From contig CM059622.1 of assembly GCA_030435675.1 (NCBI GenBank), positions 868,001 to 932,000 on the forward strand: a DNA stretch of 64,000 nucleotides, in the 5' to 3' direction. The notes beneath the pieces were generated by a model. The model worked only from the letters and a program-made list of their open reading frames with translations, ran no database searches and had not been told where the DNA came from. The translations under genes and the position numbers were made by a program. The DNA comes from Steinernema hermaphroditum. Its lineage: Eukaryota > Nematoda > Chromadorea > Rhabditida > Steinernematidae. Shown here piece after piece: positions 31,499-42,129 of this stretch (positions within the stretch are counted from its first letter, which is position 1; each line of letters starts with the position of its first letter).

Positions 31499-32902
31499 TC
31501 ATTTTCCACCGAGGACCATATTACGGTAGTGTTTGTCGTGGGGCACAGCCTTCAGGCTGTCCACTTCTTCGAGCACGGGGAACTTTGCGATGGGCAGCGC
31601 CTTGAAGAGAATCGACCGCCAGAAGGTCCTGGGCAGTCGGAGCAGTTCCAGCATCACTGAAATACTCTCCGCCGTCGCTACCGTAACCTTTTTGTGCGGA
31701 GAAACGCAGACGACGCTTGGTCCCAGACAAACGGCCAGCGCCTCGATGCTCATCCTATTGGCGTCTTGATATTCGGCGACGTTCTGCAGGTGGAAGCATA
31801 GATAGGCGAGCGTGTCCTGGCTGGGTTTGGGCAGATTCTTGACCGCCGCCTCGAGACAGCCCCGCTGATTGAGCTTGGTGGCCTTCAGGAAGTGGCTGAG
31901 ATGATGGGCCGGTACGACGGCCGTCTTCAGGCTGCCCAGGAACTTCTTCAAACAGCCAGAAATGGTCACGGCCGAGTGGCTGTTTAAGTCCGGGTACGGG
32001 CGATTGGAGACGAACTCGTTGAGCAGCTTCTTGACGCTCTTCACACTGCCCGGTATACGGTAGATGCCCTCCATTTCCAGTCCGGATCGCTCGATGGCCG
32101 AGACGCACTGAACGACAGGGAAAGGCACCTGAAGTTGCTGTCCAGCGCCTGTGCAGAAGTCTTCAGCGTTCAAGAAGGTCCTATCGGTGATCTTGAAGTT
32201 TTGGCGGTGAGGCGTGCACGGAACGGACGCCTGCTGATGGCAGTGCATGTGGATTCGGATGTGACAGTCCTTGCAGCTCACTGCTAGCTTCCCCTTCAGC
32301 TGGATCCTCTCGTCGCAGACGTCACAAGTGTCGATCAGAGGAGCGTAGGACTTGAAGCTGTGCGGTTTGGAGTTGATGGGGAGGACTTCCTTTGGCGTCT
32401 TCATGATGGACTCCCTCAAGGTGGACGAGATTATTTGCGATTTGTCGAAGGAGGCGATCGAAGCGATCTCGGCGACATCGTCACAGAACACTCCAGAGTC
32501 GTTCTTGGACTTGGATTCTTCTGATTTCGTCTTCAGTTCGGCCAGCTCCTTCTCCAGGGATTCATTCAAACTCCTCAAATCGGCCAGCTTCTTCTGAAGC
32601 TTCTTGTTCTCCTCCGGCAGAGTCGCATTCAACCTCGGCTTTCCCTGGCTCAGCTCCATCTTGAGAGATTTGTTTTGCTCTTCAACTCCGACCATCTTCT
32701 TGGTCAACTTCTCATTTTCGTCGACCAACTGCATCATCCGACGCTCGGTCAGTTCGAGTTTTTCACAGAGATCGCGAATGACCTCAATAAGCTCGAGTTC
32801 TCGTTCCTCCATTTCATCAGTCAATCGGAGGGCGTTTTCGCAGTGTTCCAGGTCGAGCATGAGCTGATAGCAGTCTTCTACTTCTTGGGGAATCTGGATC
32901 AT
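31499..32902 (-). CDS. Intronless CYK-4/RacGAP1-like protein (coiled coil, C1, RhoGAP)
   Basis: A single 467-residue frame. CYK-4 (MgcRacGAP) pairs with kinesin-6 to form centralspindlin, which bundles midzone microtubules and steers Rho-family GTPases in cytokinesis. Residues 1-130 are coiled coil. DSGVF and IASFDKSQ near 135-156 resemble the linker of human RACGAP1. Residues 181-232 form a C1 zinc finger (CDVCDERIQ..., CKDCHIRIHMHC). Residues 257-430 form the RhoGAP domain with arginine finger GIYRIPG (Arg282) and LKKFL. The conserved Asn of the usual xNLAxxxGP motif is Ala388 (EALAVCLGPS), so GAP activity may be reduced. CYK-4 homologues are usually longer (about 630-680 residues) and have introns; here the C-terminal tail is short and there are none, which points to a retro-derived paralogue. 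Confidence 0.87.
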   Translation of the reverse strand: MIQIPQEVEDCYQLMLDLEHCENALRLTDEMEERELELIEVIRDLCEKLELTERRMMQLVDENEKLTKKMVGVEEQNKSLKMELSQGKPRLNATLPEENKKLQKKLADLRSLNESLEKELAELKTKSEESKSKNDSGVFCDDVAEIASIASFDKSQIISSTLRESIMKTPKEVLPINSKPHSFKSYAPLIDTCDVCDERIQLKGKLAVSCKDCHIRIHMHCHQQASVPCTPHRQNFKITDRTFLNAEDFCTGAGQQLQVPFPVVQCVSAIERSGLEMEGIYRIPGSVKSVKKLLNEFVSNRPYPDLNSHSAVTISGCLKKFLGSLKTAVVPAHHLSHFLKATKLNQRGCLEAAVKNLPKPSQDTLAYLCFHLQNVAEYQDANRMSIEALAVCLGPSVVCVSPHKKVTVATAESISVMLELLRLPRTFWRSILFKALPIAKFPVLEEVDSLKAVPHDKHYRNMVLGGK

Positions 32903-33177
32903 TGTGGTGATGATGAAATGCTTTCGTAAGGGGAGAGGTTTTAAGGGTCCTTATAGAGCCATGTTAGCATCAGTTATGTGACTGCATCGCTTTTTAAAGA
33001 AGCGATGCTGATTCAGATGGGAATCGAGCCCTTGACGACTTTACGACACAAAAAAGTTAAAAAAAAACAGAGGTCTCAGAGGATAGAAAGGGAAAAACAC
33101 AAAAGATGAGAGATCAGGGCTCCGTTAAAAAGCGACTAGTAAAAGGCTATACCATGTGATGACATGACGTTCCACGT

Positions 33178-33249
33178 GCCGGTTTAGCTCAGTGGCAGAG
33201 CGTCTGTCTCGTAAACAGAAGGTCGCAGGTTCAAACCCTGCAATCGGCA
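33178..33249 (+). tRNA. tRNA-Thr (CGT)
   Basis: 72 nt beginning GCCGGTTTAGCTCAGTGGC. Stem TCTGT/ACAGA with loop CTCGTAA gives anticodon CGT. The T arm carries GGTTCAAACCC, and the acceptor closes with AATCGGC plus A. Confidence 0.95.
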
Positions 33250-35452
33250 ACTAATTTTTAATTTTGTTCTTAACGAGCTGTTCCGCATCTAAAAATAAAA
33301 ACCTTTCGCAGAAACAAGTTGTTCGCGTGATAGCATTGCGGAACATGTGTCATACAAGCCGCACTTTGGAACGCCCGCCACTAATCACCCTTTTCGAACA
33401 AACGTTTTCGATGATACCGCGAAATACGATCTAATACGTGACTTTTAAAAACTTTTAGGGTTCTACGTGGCTTCTTGTGGGAAAAAGTGATCAACGTTCT
33501 TTGCTTCGAAATCTCTGAATTGTGTATGATGGAACTATGGTTCACAGCTGCGACTTTCGCCACAAAAAAACGGAGCAAATTCTTTTCGAGATGTTGTTTT
33601 TTATAACTGTTTTGTTGTTTTACACACGGACCAAAACATAGCGGAATGTTCCTTTGCTAGTTCACGAAATCAAAGGACGTTGATCATATTTGTGGAAAGA
33701 TCCAAGACCGGGTAAATAGATGTGTTTCTCGTATAGATGGACAACGATCCTACTGCGTCACTACGCGAAGTGTCATGCATATGCTTATTGCATTTCAGAA
33801 AAGCGGCAAACAAACAGTGATTCGTAAAGTAAAAGGCCATATTTCTAGCAGAAAAAAAGGTTGTTGAATCAATACAAAAGAGACCGCCTCCACAGGCTAT
33901 CTTTATACGACAGAATAAGGTGTAAGGTGAGGCCGTAAGGCCCTGATGAGAAGTCGAATATTGACCATCTCCTGTTTTCAGGCTGGATGTGACCATTTGA
34001 CTCAATTAAGATAGTTCCACAGACCTTACCTAATGGGCGTCCCGAAAGAGGGTACTTTAAAAGTCGCTGCGGCCGACTACGGCCCTTGTGGCGGATAGGT
34101 TGTTCCATGCTTTTGGTTTTTCCCTATGCTCAGTGCTTTCATATTTTATGTCAGGCAGTCTCCTGTATGATCTGACCATGATGTCTAATCTGACCCTGTC
34201 TACGTTTACATTTACTCCATTCCACTCATCCTCCGCGACTCATCGCTTTAAGCACCCTCCAGTGGAGATGTTCCCGATCTATGCCTTATCCTATGCCATC
34301 TCCATGACCATTTCCTCCCCAGTCCATGTCTCATCTTTGTCCCGGTCCAAATATCGTCTTTTCCCCGATTCATGGCTCATTCCTTATTCCTCACTTCATC
34401 CCTTCCCATCCCTACCTATGCTGTTCTCTAATCCATGTCCCATTTCTTCCAAGGTCCATACCTTATGATGTGTTTGCTCTAAGCCTCATTCTATGCCCCA
34501 GCTCCCACAGATGACTTTCTAAAGTGCCCTCTTTTGGGACGCATTTGTGAAAGTGATAAAATAGAGACCGGCCGGAGGGGTTAACATACTTTCCATCTAG
34601 TCACTAAATAGACGAGATTCACTTACGAGCGTGGGCCGCTCTTTCCTATAACATTAGGGACAACATTGTACTTGTTAGTTCATCACCATTCTTAGGGTTC
34701 CTTTCTTAGGAGGAAGGTCAGCCCCTGTGATACTACATACACAAACAACCTTCAATTGCAAAATGCACTTTTTGCGACTGTCCCCCACGATCTGTCAGAC
34801 GTCCATCACCCGCAACATTTATGGCCCTGTTTGGGCAAGAACCGCGTCTGGAGATGTTTTTGGGCAGATTCCCACCCCCGCCATCTCCCTCCCATCCGAT
34901 GTTTACCTTCGGGCGTTCGCTCTAATTTGCTCGACATGACGTGTGTTTTCCGACGTCTCATAACTCTCGATTTTCGGCGCATCACGCGAGTGAAACACGA
35001 GATTTCTGGGCCCAGACTTCCCCTTCTCGGCCACTTCCTTGTCGCCGAGGCGCCACGACGTAGTCACGCAGTGCGCGCGTGCCCGCCGTCGTCTTGTAAA
35101 GATCAGCGTCTGTCATTCAAAGATCGACATCGACTCTTTTTCTCTGAGGCGATCTGCGCCCCCCGCGCGCTCTCACATACCGGTTAGGTGCGACCAGAAA
35201 CCGTGACGTCGTCTGCGGACTGAACGATGATCTGTCCATCGTTCAGAGCCCACTTTGACATGTGGCGGCAGCCACACGTCGGCGCCCGGCCTCTCCGCTC
35301 CTCCGTGCAGCACAAGAAGCCCTCCGGGGTGGGGGCCTCACTGCGTGAACTGTGCGTGGATGCGTGCAGCGTCTTATCAGCGACCCCGGCGGAGTGCGTG
35401 CGTCTTTTAAGATAGTGACCGTCTTCGCCATAGCCACGTCTCTCCGTCGAAG
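33250..35452. other. Gene-free region upstream of nuclear receptor
   Basis: No supported gene. Segment 34130-34500 is C/T-rich with repeated CCATGTC/CCATTCC-like words and reads open in one frame, but without any domain. The end of this stretch is the presumed receptor promoter. Confidence 0.4.
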
Positions 35453-38122
35453 ATGCTCCAACCTCCGCCAACCAGCAACAGCCAGGGCTTGGCGTCGATG
35501 GAGCCGTCGACGGCGTCGATGGCCAACGCCAATCCGGACTTCTGCGTTGTTTGCGGCGACAAGGCCATTGGAAAACACTATGGCGCCACCAGCTGCAACG
35601 GGTAATCAAAACAGCCCTAAATCAAAGTCGCCTGTTAGGTGAGAGGAGCAGAAAGACCTACTGGCCCAACTATAATCAACTTCGAAATTGTTGTAAAGCA
35701 AAACGTGGAATGTCTCCAACACTCTGATTTGTCATAGTATGGCGTGATCTACGAAAAAGTCAACTTAGGTTCGTCGATCGACCTGTTTCCAAATGCAGTT
35801 GACTCGCTCTTGGCATCAGCTACATCTGTAAGAACAGGTCGATAGACTATTGAAGCAGCTAAAACCGATCACTGAATGAATTTGGGTATTCAGGAACGGC
35901 TTCAGATGTTTGTTTTGCTGTTTGGCCACGTCTATCGACCTGTTGTAGATGTAGCTGACGCCAAGAGTGAGTCAACTGCATTTGGAAACAGGTCGATGGA
36001 CGAACCTAAGTTGAATTTTTCGTAGATCACGCCATACTATGACGAATCAGAATGCTGGAGACATTCCACGTTCAGATAGATACTTGCGACGGCTCCATCG
36101 CCAAGCAATTTCGAAGTTGATTATAGTTGGGCCAGTAGATGGCAGCAGTCTTCTTCTGCTGCTGATGTATACTGTAGGCGTTTCGAGATAGAGACTTTAT
36201 GCAAAAGGCCTTGAGCGGTCGTTCTTAGATGGTTTGAATGGAATTCTCGATTCGACTCATCTCAGACTTCTCAAAGAGAGACTGTCTACAAAATAGATTT
36301 TACTGTATATAGAGTGTGCCAGAACAGAGCATCTAGTAAAAAGACCTCTTGAGAATCTGTAGTTACCAAATGTATTCCTGCGTACATTGAAAAGTGGCGA
36401 CTCTCCCTGAATGTCTTCGAAAATGAACTTTTGTCTTCTGTCTAGATGCCCTTTTTGCACACCCTATAGATCAACAATCGGGCTGATCAAAGATCATGTA
36501 TATTGGTATTGTTTTCAATCACAAACTGTGGTCTTCATATACTCATACAACATCACCAGAGACATCCTGTGGCAGTGGTAAGCCGAAAATTAATCTCTGC
36601 CTTGAAATTTTCAAATCGACCGGTCATATTTTCTGTAGATCGACCGATTATGCTGAGGATGAGCTGTCAGCTGTCAAGTGTTAGTGGAAGTGATCGATCG
36701 GTGATCTACCATTAAGATCAGCGTTACAGTTCCTGTGGAGAATTGGTCGAAATATGGCCATCCTAGTCCATAGGATCTATCCTCGAATTCGAACTATTTT
36801 CAAGGTGGCAGACCCTATAGATTACGGTGGCCTGAACATACTTCATAACTTTCACACGTCCGCAATTTCCACTACTTATGTATTTCTATTTCAGATGCAA
36901 AGGCTTCTTCCGTCGCAGTGTATGGCAAAATCTACAGTATACCTGTCGCTTCAGCCGGCAGTGCACCATCGACAAAGACCACCGTAACGCTTGTCGCTAC
37001 TGCCGCCTGCAGAAATGTCTCGCCGAAGGAATGCGTCCCGAAGCGATCCAGAACGAGCGCGACCGGATCGGGAGTACTCGGCGAGGCGAAAAGCGACCGT
37101 ACCCTCCGCCACTGCAGCCCTCTGGGTCACCGAGCCTGATGATGACCATGGAGGAAAGCAGCGATCGGGACGACTCCACTCCGGACGACTCGAAGCGGAC
37201 GGTGGAGGCGCTGCTCGAGATCGAGCTACGTCTGCAAACCGTTCCCACTTCGGAGTCGGAGAAGCGGAGCGCCCGGCAGAGGACGGTCAACTCGATGATC
37301 AACTGGGCGAATCAGCTGGCGCCCCTACCAGAGCTCTCGTTCCCCGACAAGGTGCTCCTGTTGAAGCACGCGTCGGCGCCCTTCGGGCTTCTCAGCACCC
37401 TACAGCGGTCCATGACTTCGGCGCACATCCTGCTTCCCAACGACGCCTACCTCTCGCTTACCTCCATCTACAATGCCGACGCGGTGGCCATTGTGTCAAG
37501 GATTTTTGATGAGCTCTTGTCGCCTTTGAGGCGGATCAATCTCGAGCAGGTAGGTAGTAGCTATATGTGAATATGGATCGTTTGAATCCTAACCAGAGAA
37601 CACTAAGAAAGACCGGATTGGATCTAGGATTCTATCAGAATCTTTTTTCTGACTATTCTATCGCCTCTCTTTCAGGCCGAATTCGCCTTCCTTAAAGCGT
37701 TTGTCCTCCTCACACCCGACGTCTCCGGCCTCTCACTGCCCACCCAGGAGCGTCTCCGCGAAGCCCGGGACAGCCTCTCCCGCGCCCTCTTCGCCCATCT
37801 GGCGCTCACTCAATCCATCGCCGACGCCTCCGTCCGCCAGTCGAACCTCCTCATGCTCATCCCCTCGATCTTCACCATCTCCCAGTCCATCACCAAAAAC
37901 GCCTATCTTGGCCCTCTTTTCGGCCTCTCCGACCAACCGGGCTCCGCAATCCCTACAGATCCCTCCACACTGCACTCCCCGGAGATCACCCGCCCAGTCA
38001 TGCCCCTGAACTTGTCGATGTCCGCTTTACCGACCACTACCGTATTCAATCCGGTTGTCTCCAATCCGATTCTTCTCACCGTTCCGACGACCCTGGCGAA
38101 TCTCAAACATCTCTATGGATAA
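35453..38122 (+). CDS. Nuclear hormone receptor, HNF4-type
   Basis: Exons 35453-35601, 36895-37549 and 37676-38122 give 416 residues. It is a DNA-binding transcription factor. The zinc fingers start [20 protein letters not shown]; the P-box [12 protein letters not shown] and second finger [20 protein letters not shown] complete them (residues 31-105). The segment after the fingers, [16 protein letters not shown], is the HNF4 signature (AVQNERDRI). In nematodes this lineage expanded massively, and this member stays close to the ancestral form. The ligand-binding domain follows, with [22 protein letters not shown] (helices 3-5) given here in part as [12 protein letters not shown]. The first intron (1,293 bp) splits the P-box codon region, is far longer than most in the window, and contains the inverted repeat at 35658-36138. 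Confidence 0.9.
35658..36138. repeat. Long inverted repeat (hairpin) in nuclear-receptor intron 1
   Basis: The left arm 35658-35847 starts CTACTGGCCCAACTATAATC and ends CAGGTCGATAGAC. The right arm 35930-36138 is its reverse complement, interrupted by an extra insertion of about 20 bp near 36090. The loop is 82 bp. Arms differ at scattered positions (about 90 % identity by eye). No coding sequence and no clear target duplication are seen. It may be a fold-back transposon or a source of double-stranded RNA. Confidence 0.88.
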
Positions 38123-38480
38123 GCATATTTCTGTACATACTCTCTATAATGTATTTGTGGTGTCTTTTGTGGTTTGTCGTGCTGGTCATTCAGTGAACTA
38201 TTTGTTTTTGTGGTTTGTGACGAAACGTGAGATCTGGTAACTTGAAAAAGTGGGTGACCTTGACGCGGCCTCGTCCGTCTGCGGGACAAAGAAAACGCCG
38301 TCTGCAGTTCCGACCGCTGTTGCAGTGCTTTTGTGAAGTACTATGTGAAAAAAGGATCTACCGGATGAAGATATTTTCGAGGTCTACAGATATTAATATC
38401 ATGTCAACTCCGAAACCGAAAAATTGCTTTGCACAATATTGATTAGCTGAAGCAAGACATCACCAAACAGGACAGACGTT

Positions 38481-38590
38481 GCGAGCCCAGAGACATAGTG
38501 CTAGTGGAGGGGTACGATCAAGACTGTCCACGTGGCTCATTGCTAACGCGTTCCATTCGCCGTCGGTCGGTTCAACGCCGGCCAGTCCGG
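38481..38590 (+). repeat. tRNA-like dispersed repeat, copy D
   Basis: Blocks ACATAGTGCTAGTGGAGG, CACGTGGCTCATTGCTAACG, GTCGGTCGGTTCAACGCCGG and CCAGTCCGG. The most diverged copy. Confidence 0.6.
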
Positions 38591-39850
38591 TAATAATTCG
38601 GTTTTTAAAACTTTCATGTACGATGCTTCAGAAACTTTGAATCAAATTGTAAGCAGTGCATTGATTTCCCAACCCTAGACTCGGATCAGAAGGTTTCGCT
38701 TTCGTACCTATTCTCGATGAACCAGGCAAGGACAGAAAAATCGAAGAAATCTTCTTTTCGACGAACCACACAATGACATAGCCTTCGGGAACACCTATCG
38801 GAATCATCAATCAATCAGTATGGAAACTCACATACATGGCGTCCCGGCTACAGTTTCGAAATTTCCGCCCACTCATGAGTCACCTAATCGCGCAAGCTTG
38901 CAAGCGATTGCGTTTTGCAAACACATCGCCTTACCATCTACGCGGGCTGCTTGTGCCCATATTCGTAGTTTGGAGTCTGTTTCTACCATAATAACGACGG
39001 TGCATAAACGCATAAAAGACTATTTCGCCAGAAAACCATTTTACCACACCACCAAGAGCAATAACTTGGTGATTGGAATGTTCTTCTCAACGAGGTGTGA
39101 AATCCTCATAGACATGGACGGTAACGTCGTTTATTTGAATAGGAGCTAAGCGTAACCTTAAGTTTTTGATAGATGTGATCGTAGATTGTCCGGCACAGTT
39201 ACTCAACTTTAATTTGACATGTCACTTCCTCATAAGGCCTCTATCCGTTCTGGTAAGGTAAGGTAAGTATCGCCTGTATCGATGCCTGTACGTAAATAAG
39301 TGTCCCAAAGTTGTTTCCAGTTCAAAGACATGAAACGGTCGTGAGATAAGTGATTTTACCGTAAACTGATGTCCACTTATCTGATCTATCCGATCGTACT
39401 TTATATTTTGCACCTTCGGGTCTTAGAAGTGCAATGCAGGTGAGGTAAAACGACTCTCGACTGATTTCTGATAACAGCGACCCCGAGCGACGCCGCTATC
39501 TCGGCTCGTCTTTGAACGTTCGACGCCGACGTGCGTCGCCGGAGCGCACGTAACACGGCGACGTGAGCGATAAGAGTTTGCAGGCCCTGCGTGACCCATA
39601 CATCGGCACCAGTGGGGCAGCCGACGGTGCCACGGAGCGGGGGAGCCACTTATCGGACTCTGTCCGAAGGCAAAGGGACTGGCTGAATCGGAGGTGTTCC
39701 TTCGACGCTTTCGCTGATCATCGACGACGACGTCTTTTAATACAAAATAGTCAAAATAGGGGACGGTTCTCTATAAATTACATCGTGGGTTGTTTTCGAC
39801 CAAAGGATAAACAAACAAAAACACTCATAGCTTAGTCTTAAGCCTATTCC

Positions 39851-39972
39851 AGACAGAAGCCCCTGAGGGGAATCGAACCCGACTCCGACCGATTACAAAA
39901 CAGGCACGTTCGCAATAATCCACGCACACACAATAATAAAAATCAGTTCACTGCCACTATGCTTCTGGCAAC
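39851..39972 (-). repeat. tRNA-like dispersed repeat, copy E
   Basis: Minus-strand blocks AGCATAGTGGCAGTGAACTG, GGATTATTGCGAACGTGCCT, TTTTGTAATCGGTCGGAGTC and GGGTTCGATTCCCCTCAGGG. Best T arm of the family. Confidence 0.68.
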
Positions 39973-40287
39973 GATGGTCTTCGTGGTTTTTAGGCCACAG
40001 GCAGGACTGTGACCATTGAAAATCATGGAAATCAAGCCGATTAATCTTGATTAGTGGCAACTCGATAACAAATACAGAGAAGTGTGCAAAAAACTGTTTT
40101 ATAAAAGGTCAAAGAACCGTACTTTTGAATCGTTTTGAATCTTGTGTGGGCTCATTGTCGCTGCCAGCATAACAACAGAACATACTACAATTCCTTTCAT
40201 ACAAGCTACGTTGTAATCTCCGTTTGTATTTACAAGGAAGTACGCTCTGTTTTCATTCTCTAGCTGGCTCGATTAAGCACGTCCGCC

Positions 40288-41274
40288 ATGTCTCCCGATG
40301 ATATCCAAAAGGTCATGTCCTATTCGCTGACAGGATTGACATATTCCTTTTCACTCCCTTTCCTATACATCGTTGCGTTTAAGTCGCCACCGTCGATGAG
40401 TGTCTATCGGAACACGATCCTCAACTTAGCCATTTGGTACTGTATCACAATGGCGAGCTACGCCGTTCTCTTTCAGCCGATCTACGCTGTGCACATGGGC
40501 AAGTCGTGCGCCCGATTCGTAGGATTAGCCTCGTATTTTGGTGCGGAAGTCAATGTTGGTGTGATGTTTCTTTCGGCGATAAGCCTGGAGAATACGGCCA
40601 TCTCCATATTAATCTGCTTTTTGTGTCGGTTGGAACAAGTGAGATCTACAAACAAGCTCAGCTTGATGGAATCTTATAAGGGGGTATTCGTCTGCATCGC
40701 CCTGCATATCGCTGTTTCGATTTTCGCTGGCTGTATATGCTACGCTATTCTAGTGTTTAGCGAACTCATTGAAGACACTGGAACGTATCTGCTGTGCTTC
40801 GATGATCGTAGCTACTACATGGTGAAGGCACTGGTTTTGCTAGTGGCAATTGCATTCATTGTCGGGACTGTGGTATTCTCGGGGTTCGCCTTCATCACTA
40901 TCAAGGTCTTAGCATCGCACAAAGCGTTGATGACTAAGAGCACCTATCGACTTCAGCGGCTTCTTACAATCAATCTGATTATCATCCTGATTCTGCCAAT
41001 CGTCTTCGATATCATTCCCATCTGCACGTTGTGCTACATGATCTACGTCAAATCGAACTCTCTTTACTTTTGGGTTCTCTTCGCAGATCATGCTCCTTTT
41101 GGCGACGTCATTTTTACATTTCTGGCGACGCTTCTGTTCGTTACTCCATATCGAGAGGCTGTGAAGGCGTTGTTGAGGATAACGAGCGCTGCGAAAGTTA
41201 CTGACATCATTGTTGCACCTGCTAACAGAAAAATTTCAACAAAAGCCATTTCCTTTGTAATTTCTGAGGCCTAG
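40288..41274 (+). CDS. Seven-transmembrane serpentine (chemosensory-type) receptor
   Basis: A single-exon frame of 328 residues with seven hydrophobic segments, approximately at residues 14-32, 45-70, 88-120, 130-158, 172-205, 222-252 and 258-290. The pattern of RNTILNLAIW before helix 2, a TYRLQRLLTINL segment before helix 6 and LLFVTPYREA at the end of helix 7 fits the nematode Str/Srh/Sri-type chemoreceptor superfamily, whose members sense odorants or pheromones in neurons. The subfamily is not certain. Most such genes in Caenorhabditis have introns, and this one has none. It is flanked by AATAAATAAA at the 3' end. Confidence 0.8.
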   Translation: MSPDDIQKVMSYSLTGLTYSFSLPFLYIVAFKSPPSMSVYRNTILNLAIWYCITMASYAVLFQPIYAVHMGKSCARFVGLASYFGAEVNVGVMFLSAISLENTAISILICFLCRLEQVRSTNKLSLMESYKGVFVCIALHIAVSIFAGCICYAILVFSELIEDTGTYLLCFDDRSYYMVKALVLLVAIAFIVGTVVFSGFAFITIKVLASHKALMTKSTYRLQRLLTINLIIILILPIVFDIIPICTLCYMIYVKSNSLYFWVLFADHAPFGDVIFTFLATLLFVTPYREAVKALLRITSAAKVTDIIVAPANRKISTKAISFVISEA

Positions 41275-41299
41275 TTTTGTTCCGTTTTTGTGTATGTAC

Positions 41300-41305
41300 A
41301 ATAAA
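41300..41305 (+). terminator. Poly(A) signal of receptor gene
   Basis: AATAAA 25 bp after the stop codon, overlapping a second AATAAA. Confidence 0.65.
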
Positions 41306-41462
41306 TAAAAAGTTTCGGCAGCTCTGCTTTGTGGGGCGTCCGTTTCTTAGACGTAGCTTAAGGAAGGTCACATACTGGACGGGGTAAGCGGAAACAGAAA
41401 GGCCTCCCTTGACCGAGACCCAAACTATGCCTGAACTATTCTATTTATCATATCGCTGACAT

Positions 41463-41987
41463 TCACATCCCGTTCTTCTTCTTCTTCTTTCTGATCGTCA
41501 CATTCTTGAGTGCTCCGCAGAGATCGGGAATCTCCACAGGCTGACTGGAGTTTTCTCCCTCAGATTCAAATCCCGAATCGAAGCTTGTATCCGACTTCGA
41601 GGGACCACTAAAGATTTCTGGCAGAGTGTCCCCATCGTCGTCGAGAACCTCGTCCAGAAGCCTGTCGTAACTATTCGCCAAACCGCTTCTTTTGACGACT
41701 TCCGCTTCCAGATGCTCGTTCTCAATCTCCATCCACTGTTTCTCCTTCTCTTGGTACCCTATCCGATCGTTCGCCTCCTTCAGCTCCTCTTTGAGGACCG
41801 AATTTTCGCGAGAAAGGTTAAAGACAGAGCCCAGAAGATGCTCGTTTTCCGACTGGAGACTCTGCGCCCTTTTTTCGGCCGTGGCACACATCATCTGAAG
41901 TGTGGAAATCGCTTCAAGTAGCTCCTCTTCTGGCTTGCACGAAGGAGCACGAAGCTTCTCGCAAGCTTCGTAGTTTTTAGGGCACAT
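41463..41987 (-). CDS. Intronless small coiled-coil protein, CYK-4 N-terminus-like (member 1)
   Basis: 174 residues, one exon. Residues about 15-105 are coiled coil, with YQEKEKQWMEIENEHLE, then an acidic linker with FDSGFESEGE, and a basic end, LKNVTIRKKKKK. The same order and motifs appear in the gene at 46074 (YQEREKIWMEVENELLQ, DSGFLSE, LRNVTFRRK). The layout, a coiled coil then an acidic segment with FD/DSG, then a Lys/Arg cluster, parallels the N-terminal part of RACGAP1/CYK-4, without C1 or GAP. That link is inference from order and short matches. DSGFES fits the DSGxxS phosphodegron read by beta-TrCP/LIN-23. Its place between a receptor and sperm-type genes suggests germline use. Confidence 0.6.
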   Translation of the reverse strand: MCPKNYEACEKLRAPSCKPEEELLEAISTLQMMCATAEKRAQSLQSENEHLLGSVFNLSRENSVLKEELKEANDRIGYQEKEKQWMEIENEHLEAEVVKRSGLANSYDRLLDEVLDDDGDTLPEIFSGPSKSDTSFDSGFESEGENSSQPVEIPDLCGALKNVTIRKKKKKNGM

Positions 41988-42129
41988 GATGGATTTGACG
42001 ATGTCGGACTAGAAGAGCCGAGGTTTTTATACGTTTGCGATGAAACGTTGCATCGCTTGAAGAAGACTCTATTCCTGGTTGCATCGGTTTGACCTGCCTT
42101 CTACGCTTATCAAGCGGTTGTACCACGGC

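Larger units (their letters stand above)
38123..40287. other. Gene-free region with two tRNA-like repeats
   Basis: Apart from the repeats at 38481 and 39851 and a (GGTAA)3 run near 39256, nothing is recognised. Open frames around 39400-39830 have no domain on either strand. Confidence 0.4.

Noticed and set aside
33010..33050. Minus-strand GGGCTCGATTCCC as a tRNA T arm
   Set aside because: No box A at the right distance.
34088..34468. 126-residue frame upstream of the nuclear receptor
   Set aside because: C/T-rich simple sequence with overlapping frames and no domain.
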